64,000 bases of DNA, from assembly GCA_017640615.1 (NCBI GenBank), contig JAEPQK010000003.1:372001-436000 (forward strand). The letters are read 5' to 3'. A model generated the notes under the pieces. That model was not told the origin of the DNA and ran no database searches. It saw only the letters and a program-made list of their open reading frames with translations. The position numbers and the translations under genes are program-made. Positions within the stretch are counted from its first letter, which is position 1, and each line of letters opens with the position of its first letter. Positions 7,213 to 15,889 of this stretch are shown one piece after another. This DNA is from Rhizobiaceae bacterium (GTDB lineage: Bacteria > Pseudomonadota > Alphaproteobacteria > Rhizobiales > Rhizobiaceae).

Positions 7213-8286
7213 CTAGTTCAACGCGCCTACGCGCTCGACCTTGAAGCCGTTGTCGCGAAAAAGGGCAATCAGCCCGTCTTCGCCCGGCAAATGCAGCGCA
7301 CCTACGGCCACAAAGGCGCCACCGGCCTCGATCAGGGGCACCGCGCCCTCGAACATGCCGCGATTGCGCGCGGAAACCATGACTTCCTGAAATTCGGCGT
7401 AACTGCCTTCCTTGCCGTCACTGCCAGGCAGAACCGCGCCCAAAAACGGCCAGAACAGGCCAGTTTCACCAGCCAGGTAAAGCTGGATCATCGTTTCCAT
7501 TACGTCGTCGATCCTGTCGCCAAGCTTCAGCGTCTCGACCAGACCCTCGACATGCAGATCCATCGGCAGCGAGGCCATCGCCTCAAGCTGGCTTTCGGCG
7601 GTTTCCAAACCCTGCAGCGCCTTTCCTGAGGATTTGGCGTCTGCTGCGAGCTTGGCATCGAGCACCAGAGCCTGCTGTGCCTTGCGGTTGAGTTCGCAGG
7701 CCGGCAGCGCGACGAGTGAGGCGATGATCCATGGTTTCATCTTCTCGACCGAGGAAAGCGGCACACCGCGCTCCGAAAGTCCTTCCGCTACCAACGCCCG
7801 GTCCTCCTCGGGGATCATCGAAGACAGCGTCTCAGACCCGGTGAACATCATCAGTTCAGGGCGCTTGACCATCACCTCCGTCATTTTGGACTGGTCCAGA
7901 ATGTCGGTGGTTTCGATAACCACGGTGTTCGACGCTGCGAAGGCCTGCTGTGCCTCATCGGTCAACGCCAGTACGCGGGGATCGGTCATGTGCATTGTGC
8001 CGAACAGCCAGGAAGGCTCGCCCCTGGCGTTTTCGAGACGCCACAAAAGCCCTTTGCCGTTCGGCGTCGCAGCGGCCTCTTCGCGCAGGGATGCGGCAAG
8101 CGCCGGGTCGTCGCGCTCCATCGCGGCAAACATATTCTCGCCACTGCATTCCTCTTCTGCCGCGGCCGGCCGCGTGAACAGAACGAACGCCGCCGCTAGC
8201 GCTGCGATCAGCAGCCAGTTGGCGATCGCGAGCAGGCCGACAAACGCGGTTTGAATGCGGCTATGAGGTTCCGTCTCTTGCATCAT
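7213..8286 (-). CDS. TraB/GumN family protein
   Basis: The 357-residue protein has an N-terminal hydrophobic segment (about residues 17-42) that anchors or exports it. A TraB/GumN domain follows, with the GTMHMTDPRV motif and the C-terminal GALHLPGEDGLIALFRDNGFKVERV signature. The family is related to Tiki metalloproteases; the bacterial role is not established. Two adjacent ATG codons begin the frame (8281-8286). The upstream xerC gene is on the same strand, 34 bases away, so they may share a transcript. Confidence 0.82.
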   Translation of the reverse strand: MMQETEPHSRIQTAFVGLLAIANWLLIAALAAAFVLFTRPAAAEEECSGENMFAAMERDDPALAASLREEAAATPNGKGLLWRLENARGEPSWLFGTMHMTDPRVLALTDEAQQAFAASNTVVIETTDILDQSKMTEVMVKRPELMMFTGSETLSSMIPEEDRALVAEGLSERGVPLSSVEKMKPWIIASLVALPACELNRKAQQALVLDAKLAADAKSSGKALQGLETAESQLEAMASLPMDLHVEGLVETLKLGDRIDDVMETMIQLYLAGETGLFWPFLGAVLPGSDGKEGSYAEFQEVMVSARNRGMFEGAVPLIEAGGAFVAVGALHLPGEDGLIALFRDNGFKVERVGALN

Positions 8287-8320
8287 GGCCGCAAGCTAGC
8301 CCCGAATTGCAGCAAAAACG

Positions 8321-9259
8321 TTAAGCGCGGGGGTGCGCAGCCTCATAAGCCGCAAGCAATCGCTCGGTATCGACACCTGTGTAGACCTGCGTGGTCGAAA
8401 GGCTGGCATGGCCAAGCAGTTCCTGAATGGCCCTCAGGTCGCCGCCGCGGCCCAGAAGATGCGTGGCGAACGAGTGCCGCAACGCATGCGGCGTGGCGCT
8501 GTCGGGCAGGCCGAGTGCGGATCGCATTTTCTTCATTTCGCGCTGGATGATCGCCGGCGCCAACGGCCCGCCGCGTGCCCCGCGAAAGAGCGGTTTCCCG
8601 GCTTCGAGCTGATACGGGCATTGCCGGCGATAGTCTTCAATCGCCTGAATGGCCGCGGGCAGCACCGGCACGAGGCGCGTCTTGCCGCCTTTGCCGGCTA
8701 CGCGCAGTACAGGCCCGGCATTCGCCGGAACCTGATCGGCCGTCAGCCCCAGGGCCTCCGAGATACGCAGCCCGCAGCCGTAGAGCAGGGTCAGCACAGC
8801 TGCATTGCGCGCTGCGATCCACGGCTCCTCCGCAAGCTGCTCGCGCAGTGAAGAGGTGCGCAGGGCGTCGGCCGCCGTCAGCGGCTTAGGCAGTGATTTC
8901 GGCTTGCGCGGAGAACGAATGGCCGTGGCGCCTGCCGAACTTGCCAGCCCGCGCCGCTCCAGAAACCGCAGCAGTGAGCGAATGCCCGCAAGCCCGCGCC
9001 CCAGCGTGCGCGCCCCGGCGCCGTCATTGCGCCGCGCGGCCAGAAAGGCGCGCAGATCGATCGCCTTGAGATCGGAGATATCGGAAATGCCCGGCGGCTC
9101 GCCGAGATGACCGGTGAGGAACGCGAGGAACTGACGCGTGTCGCGCTCATAAGCCTCGACGGTCAGTCGCGCCATGCGCCGCTCGGTGGCGAGCCCGTCA
9201 AGCCATTCGGTCCGCGCCGCGGCGAGGTCCGGTTTGGCGATGACGAGAAGTTCCGCCAT
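8321..9259 (-). CDS. xerC: Tyrosine recombinase XerC
   Basis: The 312-residue protein has an N-terminal SAM-like core-binding domain (residues about 15-105) and a C-terminal catalytic domain. The full tyrosine recombinase set is present: R165 (YGCGLRISEAL), K193 (GKGGKTRLV), H258 and R261 (HALRHSFATH), H284 (LLGHASLSTTQ) and Y293. With XerD it resolves chromosome dimers at dif during division. A second Xer recombinase at 21617 completes the pair, so both are probably housekeeping. ATG at 9257-9259 is chosen; ATG 9266-9268 is an alternative. Confidence 0.9.
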   Translation of the reverse strand: MAELLVIAKPDLAAARTEWLDGLATERRMARLTVEAYERDTRQFLAFLTGHLGEPPGISDISDLKAIDLRAFLAARRNDGAGARTLGRGLAGIRSLLRFLERRGLASSAGATAIRSPRKPKSLPKPLTAADALRTSSLREQLAEEPWIAARNAAVLTLLYGCGLRISEALGLTADQVPANAGPVLRVAGKGGKTRLVPVLPAAIQAIEDYRRQCPYQLEAGKPLFRGARGGPLAPAIIQREMKKMRSALGLPDSATPHALRHSFATHLLGRGGDLRAIQELLGHASLSTTQVYTGVDTERLLAAYEAAHPRA

Positions 9260-9260
9260 C

Positions 9261-9464
9261 CTAGCCATCTCCGCCGCGCGCGACGACCGAGGCGGCAAGC
9301 GCCACCAGTCCGAGCGCCAGGAGGATGAAGGTCAGCGGCAGGAAAAAGCTCTCCTGCAAAACGCCGTCAGGCCCGACATCGCCATAAAAGACGGCTTCGG
9401 CGATCCGGCTGAGAACCGCCAGCACGATCAGCACAATGCCCGCCTTACGTAATTTCGAATGCAA
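9261..9464 (-). CDS. Small two-helix membrane protein (DUF3955-like)
   Basis: This short protein has two hydrophobic segments separated by a loop reading GDVGPDGVLQESFFLPL. That resembles small DUF3955-type membrane proteins, in which an EDGxLxEPFF loop joins two helices. The function is unknown. No ATG starts the frame. TTG at 9462-9464 (giving LHSKLRKAGIVL) or TTG at 9513-9515 are the candidates, so the N-terminus is uncertain. It sits one base upstream of xerC on the same strand and may be co-transcribed with it. Confidence 0.5.
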   Translation of the reverse strand: MHSKLRKAGIVLIVLAVLSRIAEAVFYGDVGPDGVLQESFFLPLTFILLALGLVALAASVVARGGDG

Positions 9465-9616
9465 TTTCGTCGCTCGCGATAGGTGAATCGGTGATTGGCG
9501 GCACTTAAGGCGCAAATCGTGGCAAATGCGGGTTATTATTGCATGAAGCGTAGCCGTGTGATGCGAGTTGAAATGAGAGCGCGGTGCGACTAGGCGTTTG
9601 GCCGAGGATTGTCGAC

Positions 9617-10222
9617 ATGCCGAAACCGGAAAACCCCGTACAGATGGCCGTTATCGGCGCCCCGCACGGCATCAAGGGCGAGTTGCGTGTGAAGACCTAT
9701 ACGGGCGACCCCATGGCTCTGGGAGATTACGGCCCGCTATTCACTGCTGACGGGCGGCAATTCGATATCGCTGACATCCGCCCGGCCAAGAACGTTGTCG
9801 TCGTCCGCTTCCGGCAAGTGACCGGACGAGAAGCTGCCGAGGCGCTGAACGGAGTGGCGCTGTTCGTCGATCGCGCGCAATTGCCGGACGATCTGGAAGA
9901 CGACGAGTTCTACCACGCGGACCTGATCGGCCTCGTCGTGCGCGGCGACGGCAACGAGATGCTCGGCCGTATCGTCGCGTTCCACGACTTCGGTGGCGGC
10001 GATATTATGGAAATCGAGCGCAGCTCCGGCGGCACGGTACTCATCCCGTTCACCCGCGAGGCAGTGCCGACGGTCGATCTCAAGGCCGGCTCGGTTCGCG
10101 TCGATGCCGCGGCCGCGGGTCTGCTTGAGACAGAGGATGAGGACGAACATCCCGGCGAGCCGAAGGAATTCGACGCCCGCCGTCGTCCGCGCGGACCCCG
10201 CGACGCAGGCGGCAACCGGTGA
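9617..10222 (+). CDS. rimM: Ribosome maturation factor RimM
   Basis: The 201-residue protein assists 30S maturation. The N-terminal domain starts [20 protein letters not shown], the canonical RimM opening. The PRC-barrel domain follows with [14 protein letters not shown] and the [15 protein letters not shown] signature. A charged C-terminal tail ([15 protein letters not shown], then Arg-rich) extends beyond the usual fold and is common in rhizobia. ATG 9617 is chosen over an upstream GTG. Its stop overlaps the trmD GTG start by four bases, implying translational coupling. Confidence 0.95.
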   Translation: MPKPENPVQMAVIGAPHGIKGELRVKTYTGDPMALGDYGPLFTADGRQFDIADIRPAKNVVVVRFRQVTGREAAEALNGVALFVDRAQLPDDLEDDEFYHADLIGLVVRGDGNEMLGRIVAFHDFGGGDIMEIERSSGGTVLIPFTREAVPTVDLKAGSVRVDAAAAGLLETEDEDEHPGEPKEFDARRRPRGPRDAGGNR

Positions 10223-10923
10223 CATTCCGCGCCACCGTTCTCACGCTCTTTCCCGAAATGTTTCCGGGCGTGCTCGGCCATTCGCTGGCCGGCCGGGCGC
10301 TGGCGGAAAATGCGTGGTCGCTTGAAACGGTCCAGATTCGCGATTTCGCGGAAGGCAAACACCGCAATGTTGACGATACGCCGGCTGGCGGCGGAGCCGG
10401 CATGGTCATGCGCGCCGATGTGCTGGCCCGCACCATCGATGCGGCATCGCCCGAAGGCGATAGCCGCCCGCGCCTGCTCATGAGCCCGCGCGGCAGGCCG
10501 CTCAACCAGCAGCGCGTGCGAGAGCTCGCAGATGGCGATGGCGCGGTGATCCTGTGCGGGCGTTTCGAGGGCGTTGACCAGCGCGTGATCGATGCGCGTG
10601 GCCTCGAGGAAATCTCCGTCGGCGACTATATTTTATCCGGCGGCGAACCCGCAGCGCTGGTGATGCTCGACGCGATTATCCGGCTATTGCCTGGCGTCAT
10701 GGGCAACGAGGCCTCCGGCACGGAGGAAAGTTTCGAGACCGGGCTCCTGGAGCATCCGCACTACACCCGCCCGCAGGAGTTCGAGGGTCTGACGATCCCT
10801 GAAGTTCTGACATCCGGCAATCATGCGAAAATCGCCGAATGGCGACGTGAAGAGGCGCGAAAGCTGACCGCCGAGCGCCGCTCCGACCTGTTGCCTCAAA
10901 CGTCTCAGCCGGTCACGAAGTAG
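10219..10923 (+). CDS. trmD: tRNA (guanine-37 N1)-methyltransferase
   Basis: The 234-residue SPOUT methyltransferase modifies G37 next to the anticodon and prevents frameshifting. The trefoil-knot motifs are visible: [22 protein letters not shown] and [13 protein letters not shown]. The start is GTG, overlapping the rimM stop (GTGA). The 3' end overlaps the convergent TauE-type transporter gene by 19 bases. In many bacteria rimM, trmD and rplS form one operon; here rplS lies about 1 kb further on behind an inverted gene. Confidence 0.96.
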   Translation: MTFRATVLTLFPEMFPGVLGHSLAGRALAENAWSLETVQIRDFAEGKHRNVDDTPAGGGAGMVMRADVLARTIDAASPEGDSRPRLLMSPRGRPLNQQRVRELADGDGAVILCGRFEGVDQRVIDARGLEEISVGDYILSGGEPAALVMLDAIIRLLPGVMGNEASGTEESFETGLLEHPHYTRPQEFEGLTIPEVLTSGNHAKIAEWRREEARKLTAERRSDLLPQTSQPVTK

Positions 10924-11657
10924 TAGGCCGCGAGAAACAGTCCGACAGCGATGACGAAGCCGCGCACTGCATTCTGCGGCACGCGCCTTGCAACCCACAC
11001 GCCTGCATATCCGCCTGCCGCGACGCCGGGGATCATGACGATAGCCTCGTACCAGGCGATCACCCCACCCGACACGAAGACCACGATCGCTACGGCCGCG
11101 ATCACGATCGAAAGCATGTTTTTGAGCGCATTGAGATGATGGTAGTCGCCACGCTCCGTCAGCCCCAGCGTGGCCAGCATCATGATGCCCATTCCGGCGC
11201 CGAAGAAACCGCCATAGATTGAGGTGAGAAACTGCACGAGCCTGCCAACAAGCGGATTGCCGCCGGCGTCGCCCTCATCGCGCGGCTTCGGCTTTAGCCA
11301 TGGCCCTGCGGCGAAGAGCGCCGTCGCGGCAATCAGGAGCCACGGCACCATAGCGCGGAAGGAGGGGTTGTCGAGCGACAGCAGGATGAGCGCACCCGCA
11401 AGCGCGCCAGCGGCTGAAATAATGCAGAAGATCAGCGCCCCGCGCCACATCGCCCGGATGTCGGCCCAATAGGCCAGCGTCGATGATACATACCCCGGAA
11501 ACTGAGCGATGGACGACGTCGCATTGGCAGAAATCGGCGCGATACCGGCCAATGACAGTGCGCCGAAGGTAATGAATGTGCCGCCGCCGGCGACCGCGTT
11601 GACTGCACCGGAGACGAAGCCGGCAAGGAACAGAATGAGAGCGAGAAGAAGCGTCAA
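10905..11657 (-). CDS. TauE/SafE family sulfite/organic anion exporter-like permease
   Basis: The 250-residue integral membrane protein has about eight hydrophobic segments. It carries the repeated family signature near the N-terminus ([21 protein letters not shown]) and centrally ([17 protein letters not shown]). Members export or import small sulfur-containing or carboxylate anions across the inner membrane; the substrate here is unknown. The gene separates trmD from rplS on the opposite strand and overlaps trmD by 19 bases at their 3' ends. Confidence 0.88.
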   Translation of the reverse strand: MTLLLALILFLAGFVSGAVNAVAGGGTFITFGALSLAGIAPISANATSSIAQFPGYVSSTLAYWADIRAMWRGALIFCIISAAGALAGALILLSLDNPSFRAMVPWLLIAATALFAAGPWLKPKPRDEGDAGGNPLVGRLVQFLTSIYGGFFGAGMGIMMLATLGLTERGDYHHLNALKNMLSIVIAAVAIVVFVSGGVIAWYEAIVMIPGVAAGGYAGVWVARRVPQNAVRGFVIAVGLFLAAYYFVTG

Positions 11658-11952
11658 GGCAGGTCGGCATCCATTTGAAGGTCTCTCGTAGAGATGACGT
11701 TGCGGTCACGCAAGCACGGGCCATGGGCCTAACGGCCGGAAACCCCGCAAAAATACCGCCTCAGGAGGTGACAAACGTCGCGGAAACGTGTAACAGCGCC
11801 GCCGATCCGGGAAATACCCGGCAAACCGTCAATGAAAGACGGGGTATCGCCCCTGCCAATCCGGTCTGCGGAGTGGCATAGCCAAGCGGTCTATGAACTG
11901 CGAGGCAAGTGTCGGGCGCTCTGGCTGTCGAGAACAAGAAGAGGTTGTAGCG

Positions 11953-12468
11953 ATGGATATCATCCGTCAGCTCGAGGCCGAGCAGGCCGCGAAAATTTCC
12001 GAGAAGCGCAAGCTTCCAGAATTCCAGCCCGGCGACACGCTGCGCGTGCAGGTCCGCGTGACCGAAGGAACGCGCACCCGCGTGCAGGCCTTCGAAGGCG
12101 TCTGCATTGCCCGTTCCGGCTCCGGCTTCCAGGAAACCTTCACCGTACGCAAGATTTCCTATGGCGAAGGCGTTGAGCGCGTATTCCCGGTCTACTCCCC
12201 GCTGGTCGAAGCGGTTGAGATGGTTCGCCGCGGCAAGGTCCGCCGCGCCAAGCTCTATTACCTGCGTGACCGTCGCGGCAAATCGGCCCGTATTTCGGAA
12301 AACACCGGCGTGCGCGCCCGCAAGCTGAACGAAGAAGAGCGTCAGGCAGTGATTGCCGAGAAGGCGCGCATCGAGGCTGAGAAGGTTGCCGCCGCTGAGG
12401 CGCTGGCTGCCGAGAAAGCCGCCGAAGCGAAAGCAGCCGAGAGCGCGGAAGCCGCGACGACCGAATAG
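11953..12468 (+). CDS. rplS: 50S ribosomal protein L19 with C-terminal extension
   Basis: The core L19 fold is clear: [73 protein letters not shown]19 sits at the 30S-50S interface. At 171 residues it is longer than the usual ~115-130; the extra C-terminus from about residue 125 is an Ala/Glu/Lys-rich helix, an extension seen in rhizobial L19 proteins. ATG 11953 is used because an upstream in-frame ATG adds non-conserved sequence. The 295 bases upstream hold no gene I can support. A strong terminator follows. Confidence 0.95.
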   Translation: MDIIRQLEAEQAAKISEKRKLPEFQPGDTLRVQVRVTEGTRTRVQAFEGVCIARSGSGFQETFTVRKISYGEGVERVFPVYSPLVEAVEMVRRGKVRRAKLYYLRDRRGKSARISENTGVRARKLNEEERQAVIAEKARIEAEKVAAAEALAAEKAAEAKAAESAEAATTE

Positions 12469-12493
12469 GTCGATCCCGACAAGCCAAGCAGTT

Positions 12494-12527
12494 TACGGCC
12501 GCGCCTTGCGCGGCCGTATTGCTTTGT
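12494..12527 (+). terminator. Rho-independent terminator after rplS
   Basis: A 10-bp perfect stem, 12494-12503 with 12509-12518 and a 5-base loop, is followed by a T-rich tract (TTGCTTTG). Confidence 0.8.
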
Positions 12528-12574
12528 GCCGCCAATTCGTCGAGCGTTGGTGAGAACACAGCAAAAGGCGACCG

Positions 12575-13105
12575 ATGGAAACGCTCTCCGCCGGATTTGA
12601 GACTTCGACCTTCACGCCATTTTCAGGCATTGCGTTGCGCTTGTTGATGGCCACCCTGCTCGGCGCGATGATTGGCTTCGAGCGCGAGTGGAACAAGCGA
12701 CCGGCTGGCCTTCGCACCCATATTCTGGTTTGCCTCGCCGCCGCGACGGCCGCCGTTCTGACCATCGAGATTACACACGCCACGCCTTTCGGGGACGAAT
12801 CGGTCAAGGTCGACCCGGTTCGATTGATCGAAGCAGTGACGGCCGGTGTGGCGTTTCTGGCGGCGGGATTTATCGTGTTCTCGCGCGGCGAGGTGCATGG
12901 CCTGACAACGGCAGCAGGCATGTGGCTGGCCGGTGCCGTCGGCCTCGCCTGTGGGCTGGGGTTTTGGCAGATCGCACTACTCTCGACCCTGCTTGGCATC
13001 GCCGTGCTGTGGATGCTGCGCCTGTTGGAGGCCCGGTTCGGGCTCAATGCCCATGACAGCCCCTCCAAAGACGAAGGCTCAGCCGATGATCGGCAGCGTG
13101 ATTAG
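12575..13105 (+). CDS. MgtC/SapB family membrane protein
   Basis: The 176-residue protein matches the MgtC/SapB N-terminal membrane domain. It has RLLMATLLGAMIGFEREWNKRPAGLRTHILVC (residues about 22-53), the family's signature with the GxxxGxEREW and GLRTH motifs, followed by helices ending with GLTTAAGMWLAGAVGLACGLG. Family members are linked to growth at low Mg2+ and, in pathogens, to F-ATPase regulation. This one lacks the long C-terminal ACT-like domain of Salmonella MgtC. A short charged tail ends the protein. Confidence 0.88.
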   Translation: METLSAGFETSTFTPFSGIALRLLMATLLGAMIGFEREWNKRPAGLRTHILVCLAAATAAVLTIEITHATPFGDESVKVDPVRLIEAVTAGVAFLAAGFIVFSRGEVHGLTTAAGMWLAGAVGLACGLGFWQIALLSTLLGIAVLWMLRLLEARFGLNAHDSPSKDEGSADDRQRD

Positions 13106-13274
13106 TTCACGTTGCTCCTTAACATTTGCAACCAACCTGCGTCTTATAAAGAAGTTCAAATCAAAATAATCAGAAAAACAACCTAAACACTCATATCTTA
13201 TCTATTTATATAGCTTGAATAAGTTGACGGCATAATAATATTGCGGTGCGATCTCCGTTATCGGGGAGGCGCTT
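13106..13274. promoter_or_regulatory. AT-rich promoter region
   Basis: About 130 bases (13125-13250) are strikingly AT-rich compared with the GC-rich surroundings. A possible promoter for the following gene is TTGAAT (13215-13220) and TAATAT (13236-13241) with a short 15-base spacer. No hairpin or RNA gene was evident. The following start has GGGGAGG five bases upstream. Confidence 0.35.
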
Positions 13275-13886
13275 ATGAGTAAAGACAATCCGCAAGTCGA
13301 TCGCCAATTGGCTCCCCTCGCACAGGTAAGTGCACCGAATTTACCTCATCCGCTCGATGGCGAGTGGTATGTAGATGTGAATGCGAAAACTTACGGTCCT
13401 TATCCCGGTCAAAAGATCAGAGAGTATATAACCGACGGGCGCATCTCACCCGAAACCAATGTGATGCCAAAGGATGGCGGCGGCTGGAGGCCGGCCGGTG
13501 TGGACAAGGCTCTTGCACCGCTGTTTGCACCCAAACCAGCCCCACCGGCCCTCGCCAGCGCAACGGCCGCACCCGGGGCGACCGTCGTGCAGGTGACCAA
13601 CAATGTCGCCCCGCAGCAGGGGCCCGCGGTGATTTACGAGGATGGGCCGGCTGCGCCAAAATCGGCCGGCACAGCGCTGATCCTTTCGATCCTGATCGTC
13701 GGACTCGGTCAGCTTTACAATGGCCAGGTCGGCAAGGGCATTCTGATGTTCGTATTGTGCATCGCTCTCTGGTTCGCGCTGCTCGGCTGGATCATCAATA
13801 TCTGGTCATGGATCGACGCCTATCAGACCGCCTCGCGCATGAATGACCGCTATCGCAGGCGTCTCGCCTCCGGCGCGGCGATCTGA
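13275..13886 (+). CDS. GYF_2-domain protein with C-terminal TM2-like membrane domain
   Basis: The 203-residue protein opens with a GYF_2 domain at about residues 28-80 (EWYVDVNAKTYGPYPGQKIREYITDGRI...GGGWRPA), a fold that binds proline-rich peptides. A Pro/Ala linker follows. The C-terminal region (about 133-190) has two hydrophobic helices with ILIVGLGQLYNGQVGKGILMF and WSWIDAYQTA, typical of TM2-like domains. It is probably an inner-membrane protein with a cytoplasmic GYF_2 domain. Its role is unknown. Confidence 0.75.
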   Translation: MSKDNPQVDRQLAPLAQVSAPNLPHPLDGEWYVDVNAKTYGPYPGQKIREYITDGRISPETNVMPKDGGGWRPAGVDKALAPLFAPKPAPPALASATAAPGATVVQVTNNVAPQQGPAVIYEDGPAAPKSAGTALILSILIVGLGQLYNGQVGKGILMFVLCIALWFALLGWIINIWSWIDAYQTASRMNDRYRRRLASGAAI

Positions 13887-13896
13887 GTAACGTTTA

Positions 13897-14232
13897 ATGC
13901 CGGTCAACAATGTCGAGTGGCATGCGCGACGCTGGCTTCACTCCGTGCCACCAGCAAGGCTGGCACGGCTGCTGGCCTGGATACCGCTTCTCCTGACGCC
14001 GCCTTTGCTTGCGGTTGCGGTCGCAATCTACGTCCATCGCCGCGACGGCCAGGTAGCGCTCGACCGAGACAGTCGGATCACGATCGCCATCGCGATCGCA
14101 AATCTGACCCTGAGCCTGGCGTTCTTCTATGTCGCGCGCGAACACCTGTACGAACTCGCCGGAGCATTTGCCGAGTTGCTCGGAAGGTTGCTGAGTTCCG
14201 GCGCGTCTTGGCCAATCCTTCGGGAGGCGTGA
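13897..14232 (+). CDS. Hypothetical membrane protein, 111 residues
   Basis: This protein has an amphipathic Arg/His-rich N-terminus and two hydrophobic segments (about residues 26-45 and 60-78) joined by a short charged loop, then an amphipathic C-terminal helix. I recognise no family. It follows the GYF_2 gene by 10 bases on the same strand, so the two are probably one operon and may work together at the inner membrane. A GC-rich inverted repeat (about 14243-14272) follows without a T-run. Confidence 0.6.
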   Translation: MPVNNVEWHARRWLHSVPPARLARLLAWIPLLLTPPLLAVAVAIYVHRRDGQVALDRDSRITIAIAIANLTLSLAFFYVAREHLYELAGAFAELLGRLLSSGASWPILREA

Positions 14233-14285
14233 AAGCACAATGCGGCGCGAAGCGGCGCAGACGCCGCATCGAACCGATGCCGGTG

Positions 14286-15005
14286 TTATTCCTTCGCAAT
14301 AACGCGTCCCGGCAACGATAGATCGCCCGACGCCACATCATGAACGCCTGTAACGCAAAGAAGCGGCGTCCTGCCTTCCGGATGCACCCGCAGTTCCGCG
14401 GTCACTGCATCGAATGAGACCCCTTCGCCGTCGGCGACGGGCACGGTAATGCGCGCTGTCTTGCCGGAAAGCTGCGGCGACATGCCGGGACTGTCGAGCG
14501 CGATCGGCAGATGCGGCGCGGTTGCTGGCAAGAGGTCGACGCCGGGTGAAACATCCCGCACCTTGAAGCCGCCGGAACAGTCCTCGGTGCCTTCGAGCAC
14601 CACCCAGTGGGAATGCCAGTCTGCACCGTCATTGGTGGGCTCGCCGTCCCCGTTTTCATCGAACAGAGGCGTATCGTCGAAATCGGGATGCGCTGTGATC
14701 GCGAGCGCCAAGATGCCGGAGCCTGCCTCAAAACCCACCGTCGCCGGGTCGAGTCCCGTCGGCCACACGTAAGCGGCTACGCCGGCGCCCGGCAGCTGAC
14801 CCGTAGCATCCGGCTTGATACTGCCGGCCTCGCCTTCGAGCTCCATGAAGAACGTGACAAGCCGCTCAGTAGCGGCTGCGCCTGCGTTTCGGATGTCGAA
14901 CGGGGCGACGATGTCGCCATTTACTTCGCTGATGATTTCGTGCGCGCTAGCGGCAGACGCCAGCAATGCCACGGCCCCGAACAGGGTTATACCGGTCGAT
15001 CTCAT
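14286..15005 (-). CDS. Secreted protein of unknown function, divergent from a MarR regulator
   Basis: The 239-residue protein begins with a signal peptide (MRSTGITLFGAVALLASAASA, cleavage expected before HEI). The mature part has a DENGDG loop at residues 116-121 that resembles a calcium-binding loop, an HSHWV stretch at 131-135, and two cysteines that could form a disulfide. I do not recognise the family. GGAGGTG precedes the ATG at 15003-15005. It is divergent from a MarR gene across 90 bases containing a 10-bp inverted repeat, so it is the likely target of that regulator. Confidence 0.75.
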   Translation of the reverse strand: MRSTGITLFGAVALLASAASAHEIISEVNGDIVAPFDIRNAGAAATERLVTFFMELEGEAGSIKPDATGQLPGAGVAAYVWPTGLDPATVGFEAGSGILALAITAHPDFDDTPLFDENGDGEPTNDGADWHSHWVVLEGTEDCSGGFKVRDVSPGVDLLPATAPHLPIALDSPGMSPQLSGKTARITVPVADGEGVSFDAVTAELRVHPEGRTPLLCVTGVHDVASGDLSLPGRVIAKE

Positions 15006-15026
15006 ATTCACCTCCATAAGTAGCGA

Positions 15027-15079
15027 GTCGATACCATCTGCTAGCACGCTCGATCACGACTTGCAATATTGGTATCGAC
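15027..15079. promoter_or_regulatory. Divergent promoter region with 10-bp inverted repeat
   Basis: GTCGATACCA (15027-15036) and TGGTATCGAC (15070-15079) are perfect inverted copies 33 bases apart, one near each of the two divergent genes. They are candidate operator half-sites or paired operators for the MarR protein encoded at 15096. Confidence 0.5.
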
Positions 15080-15095
15080 ACAATACTTTTATGGA

Positions 15096-15650
15096 ATGAC
15101 AGACCCTAACCCGATGGCGATGATCGACCGGCTGGCGCGCATCGCCGCGCATGACGCTCACACAGCTGGGCTGAAACCGGTGCAGTGGGAGGCTTTGCGT
15201 TTTCTGGCGCGCGCCAACCGCTTCTCGCGTACGCCAGGCGCTCTCACGGCCTATCTGGGCGCCACCAAGGGAACAGTGTCCCAAACGCTGATGACGCTGG
15301 AACGAGCCGGCTATGTCGAAAAATCTGCCGATGACGCCGACCGTCGCACCGTGCGACTGGAACTGACCGACGCCGGTAAGGACATGCTGGCCCGCGACGG
15401 GACCGAGCGGATGCAGAGCGCGCTCAAGTCAATCGGCGAAGCCGACCGCGAAGCCCTAGCGGCTGGTGCCGCCGCACTTCTCAAGGCCCGCATCGAGATC
15501 GATGGCGGGCGCGCGTTTGGCATATGCCGCGAGTGCCGCCACTTCGAACGGGATGCGCAAGGCCCCAGGCAGCATTTCTGCCGGCTGCTGAAAGAGCCAC
15601 TCAACGAAGGCGACGCTGCTAACATCTGCGTCGAGCAGGAAGCCGCCTGA
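15096..15650 (+). CDS. MarR family regulator with C-terminal cysteine cluster
   Basis: The 184-residue protein has a winged-helix domain (about residues 28-105): WEALRFLARANRF, LTAYLGATKGTVSQTLMTLERAGYVEK as the recognition region, and DDADRRTVRLELTDAGK as the wing. Unusually, the C-terminus carries four cysteines, C144, C147, C162 and C178, in a CxxC-x14-C-x15-C arrangement that could bind a metal or Fe-S cluster. That suggests metal or redox sensing. The ATG at 15096 is used; a TTG further upstream would overlap the operator. It probably controls itself and the divergent secreted protein. Confidence 0.82.
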   Translation: MTDPNPMAMIDRLARIAAHDAHTAGLKPVQWEALRFLARANRFSRTPGALTAYLGATKGTVSQTLMTLERAGYVEKSADDADRRTVRLELTDAGKDMLARDGTERMQSALKSIGEADREALAAGAAALLKARIEIDGGRAFGICRECRHFERDAQGPRQHFCRLLKEPLNEGDAANICVEQEAA

Positions 15651-15889
15651 ACGAGCTGTGCGCAGCAACCGATTGCCGCGTTCCCAAAAGATCGCTATAT
15701 CGCCCGGACATGGAACGGCTTTACGCACACCCGGCATTCCGCGGCTTCGCGCTGCAGGACAGGAAGCGCCTGCCTTCGCGCTTTTTCGCGCGCTATTGCG
15801 GCGCCGCGACCGGCCATCTTGGCTGAGCGTGGATCGGCCCTACCGGGGCTCATTCGCCAGTCAGCAAACCGAATACGGACAGCCAGAAA

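Noticed and set aside
11860..11925. Possible tRNA-like segment upstream of rplS (GGAGTGGCATAGCCAAGCGGTC)
   Set aside because: It resembles a D-arm only; no acceptor stem, anticodon loop or T-arm could be paired.
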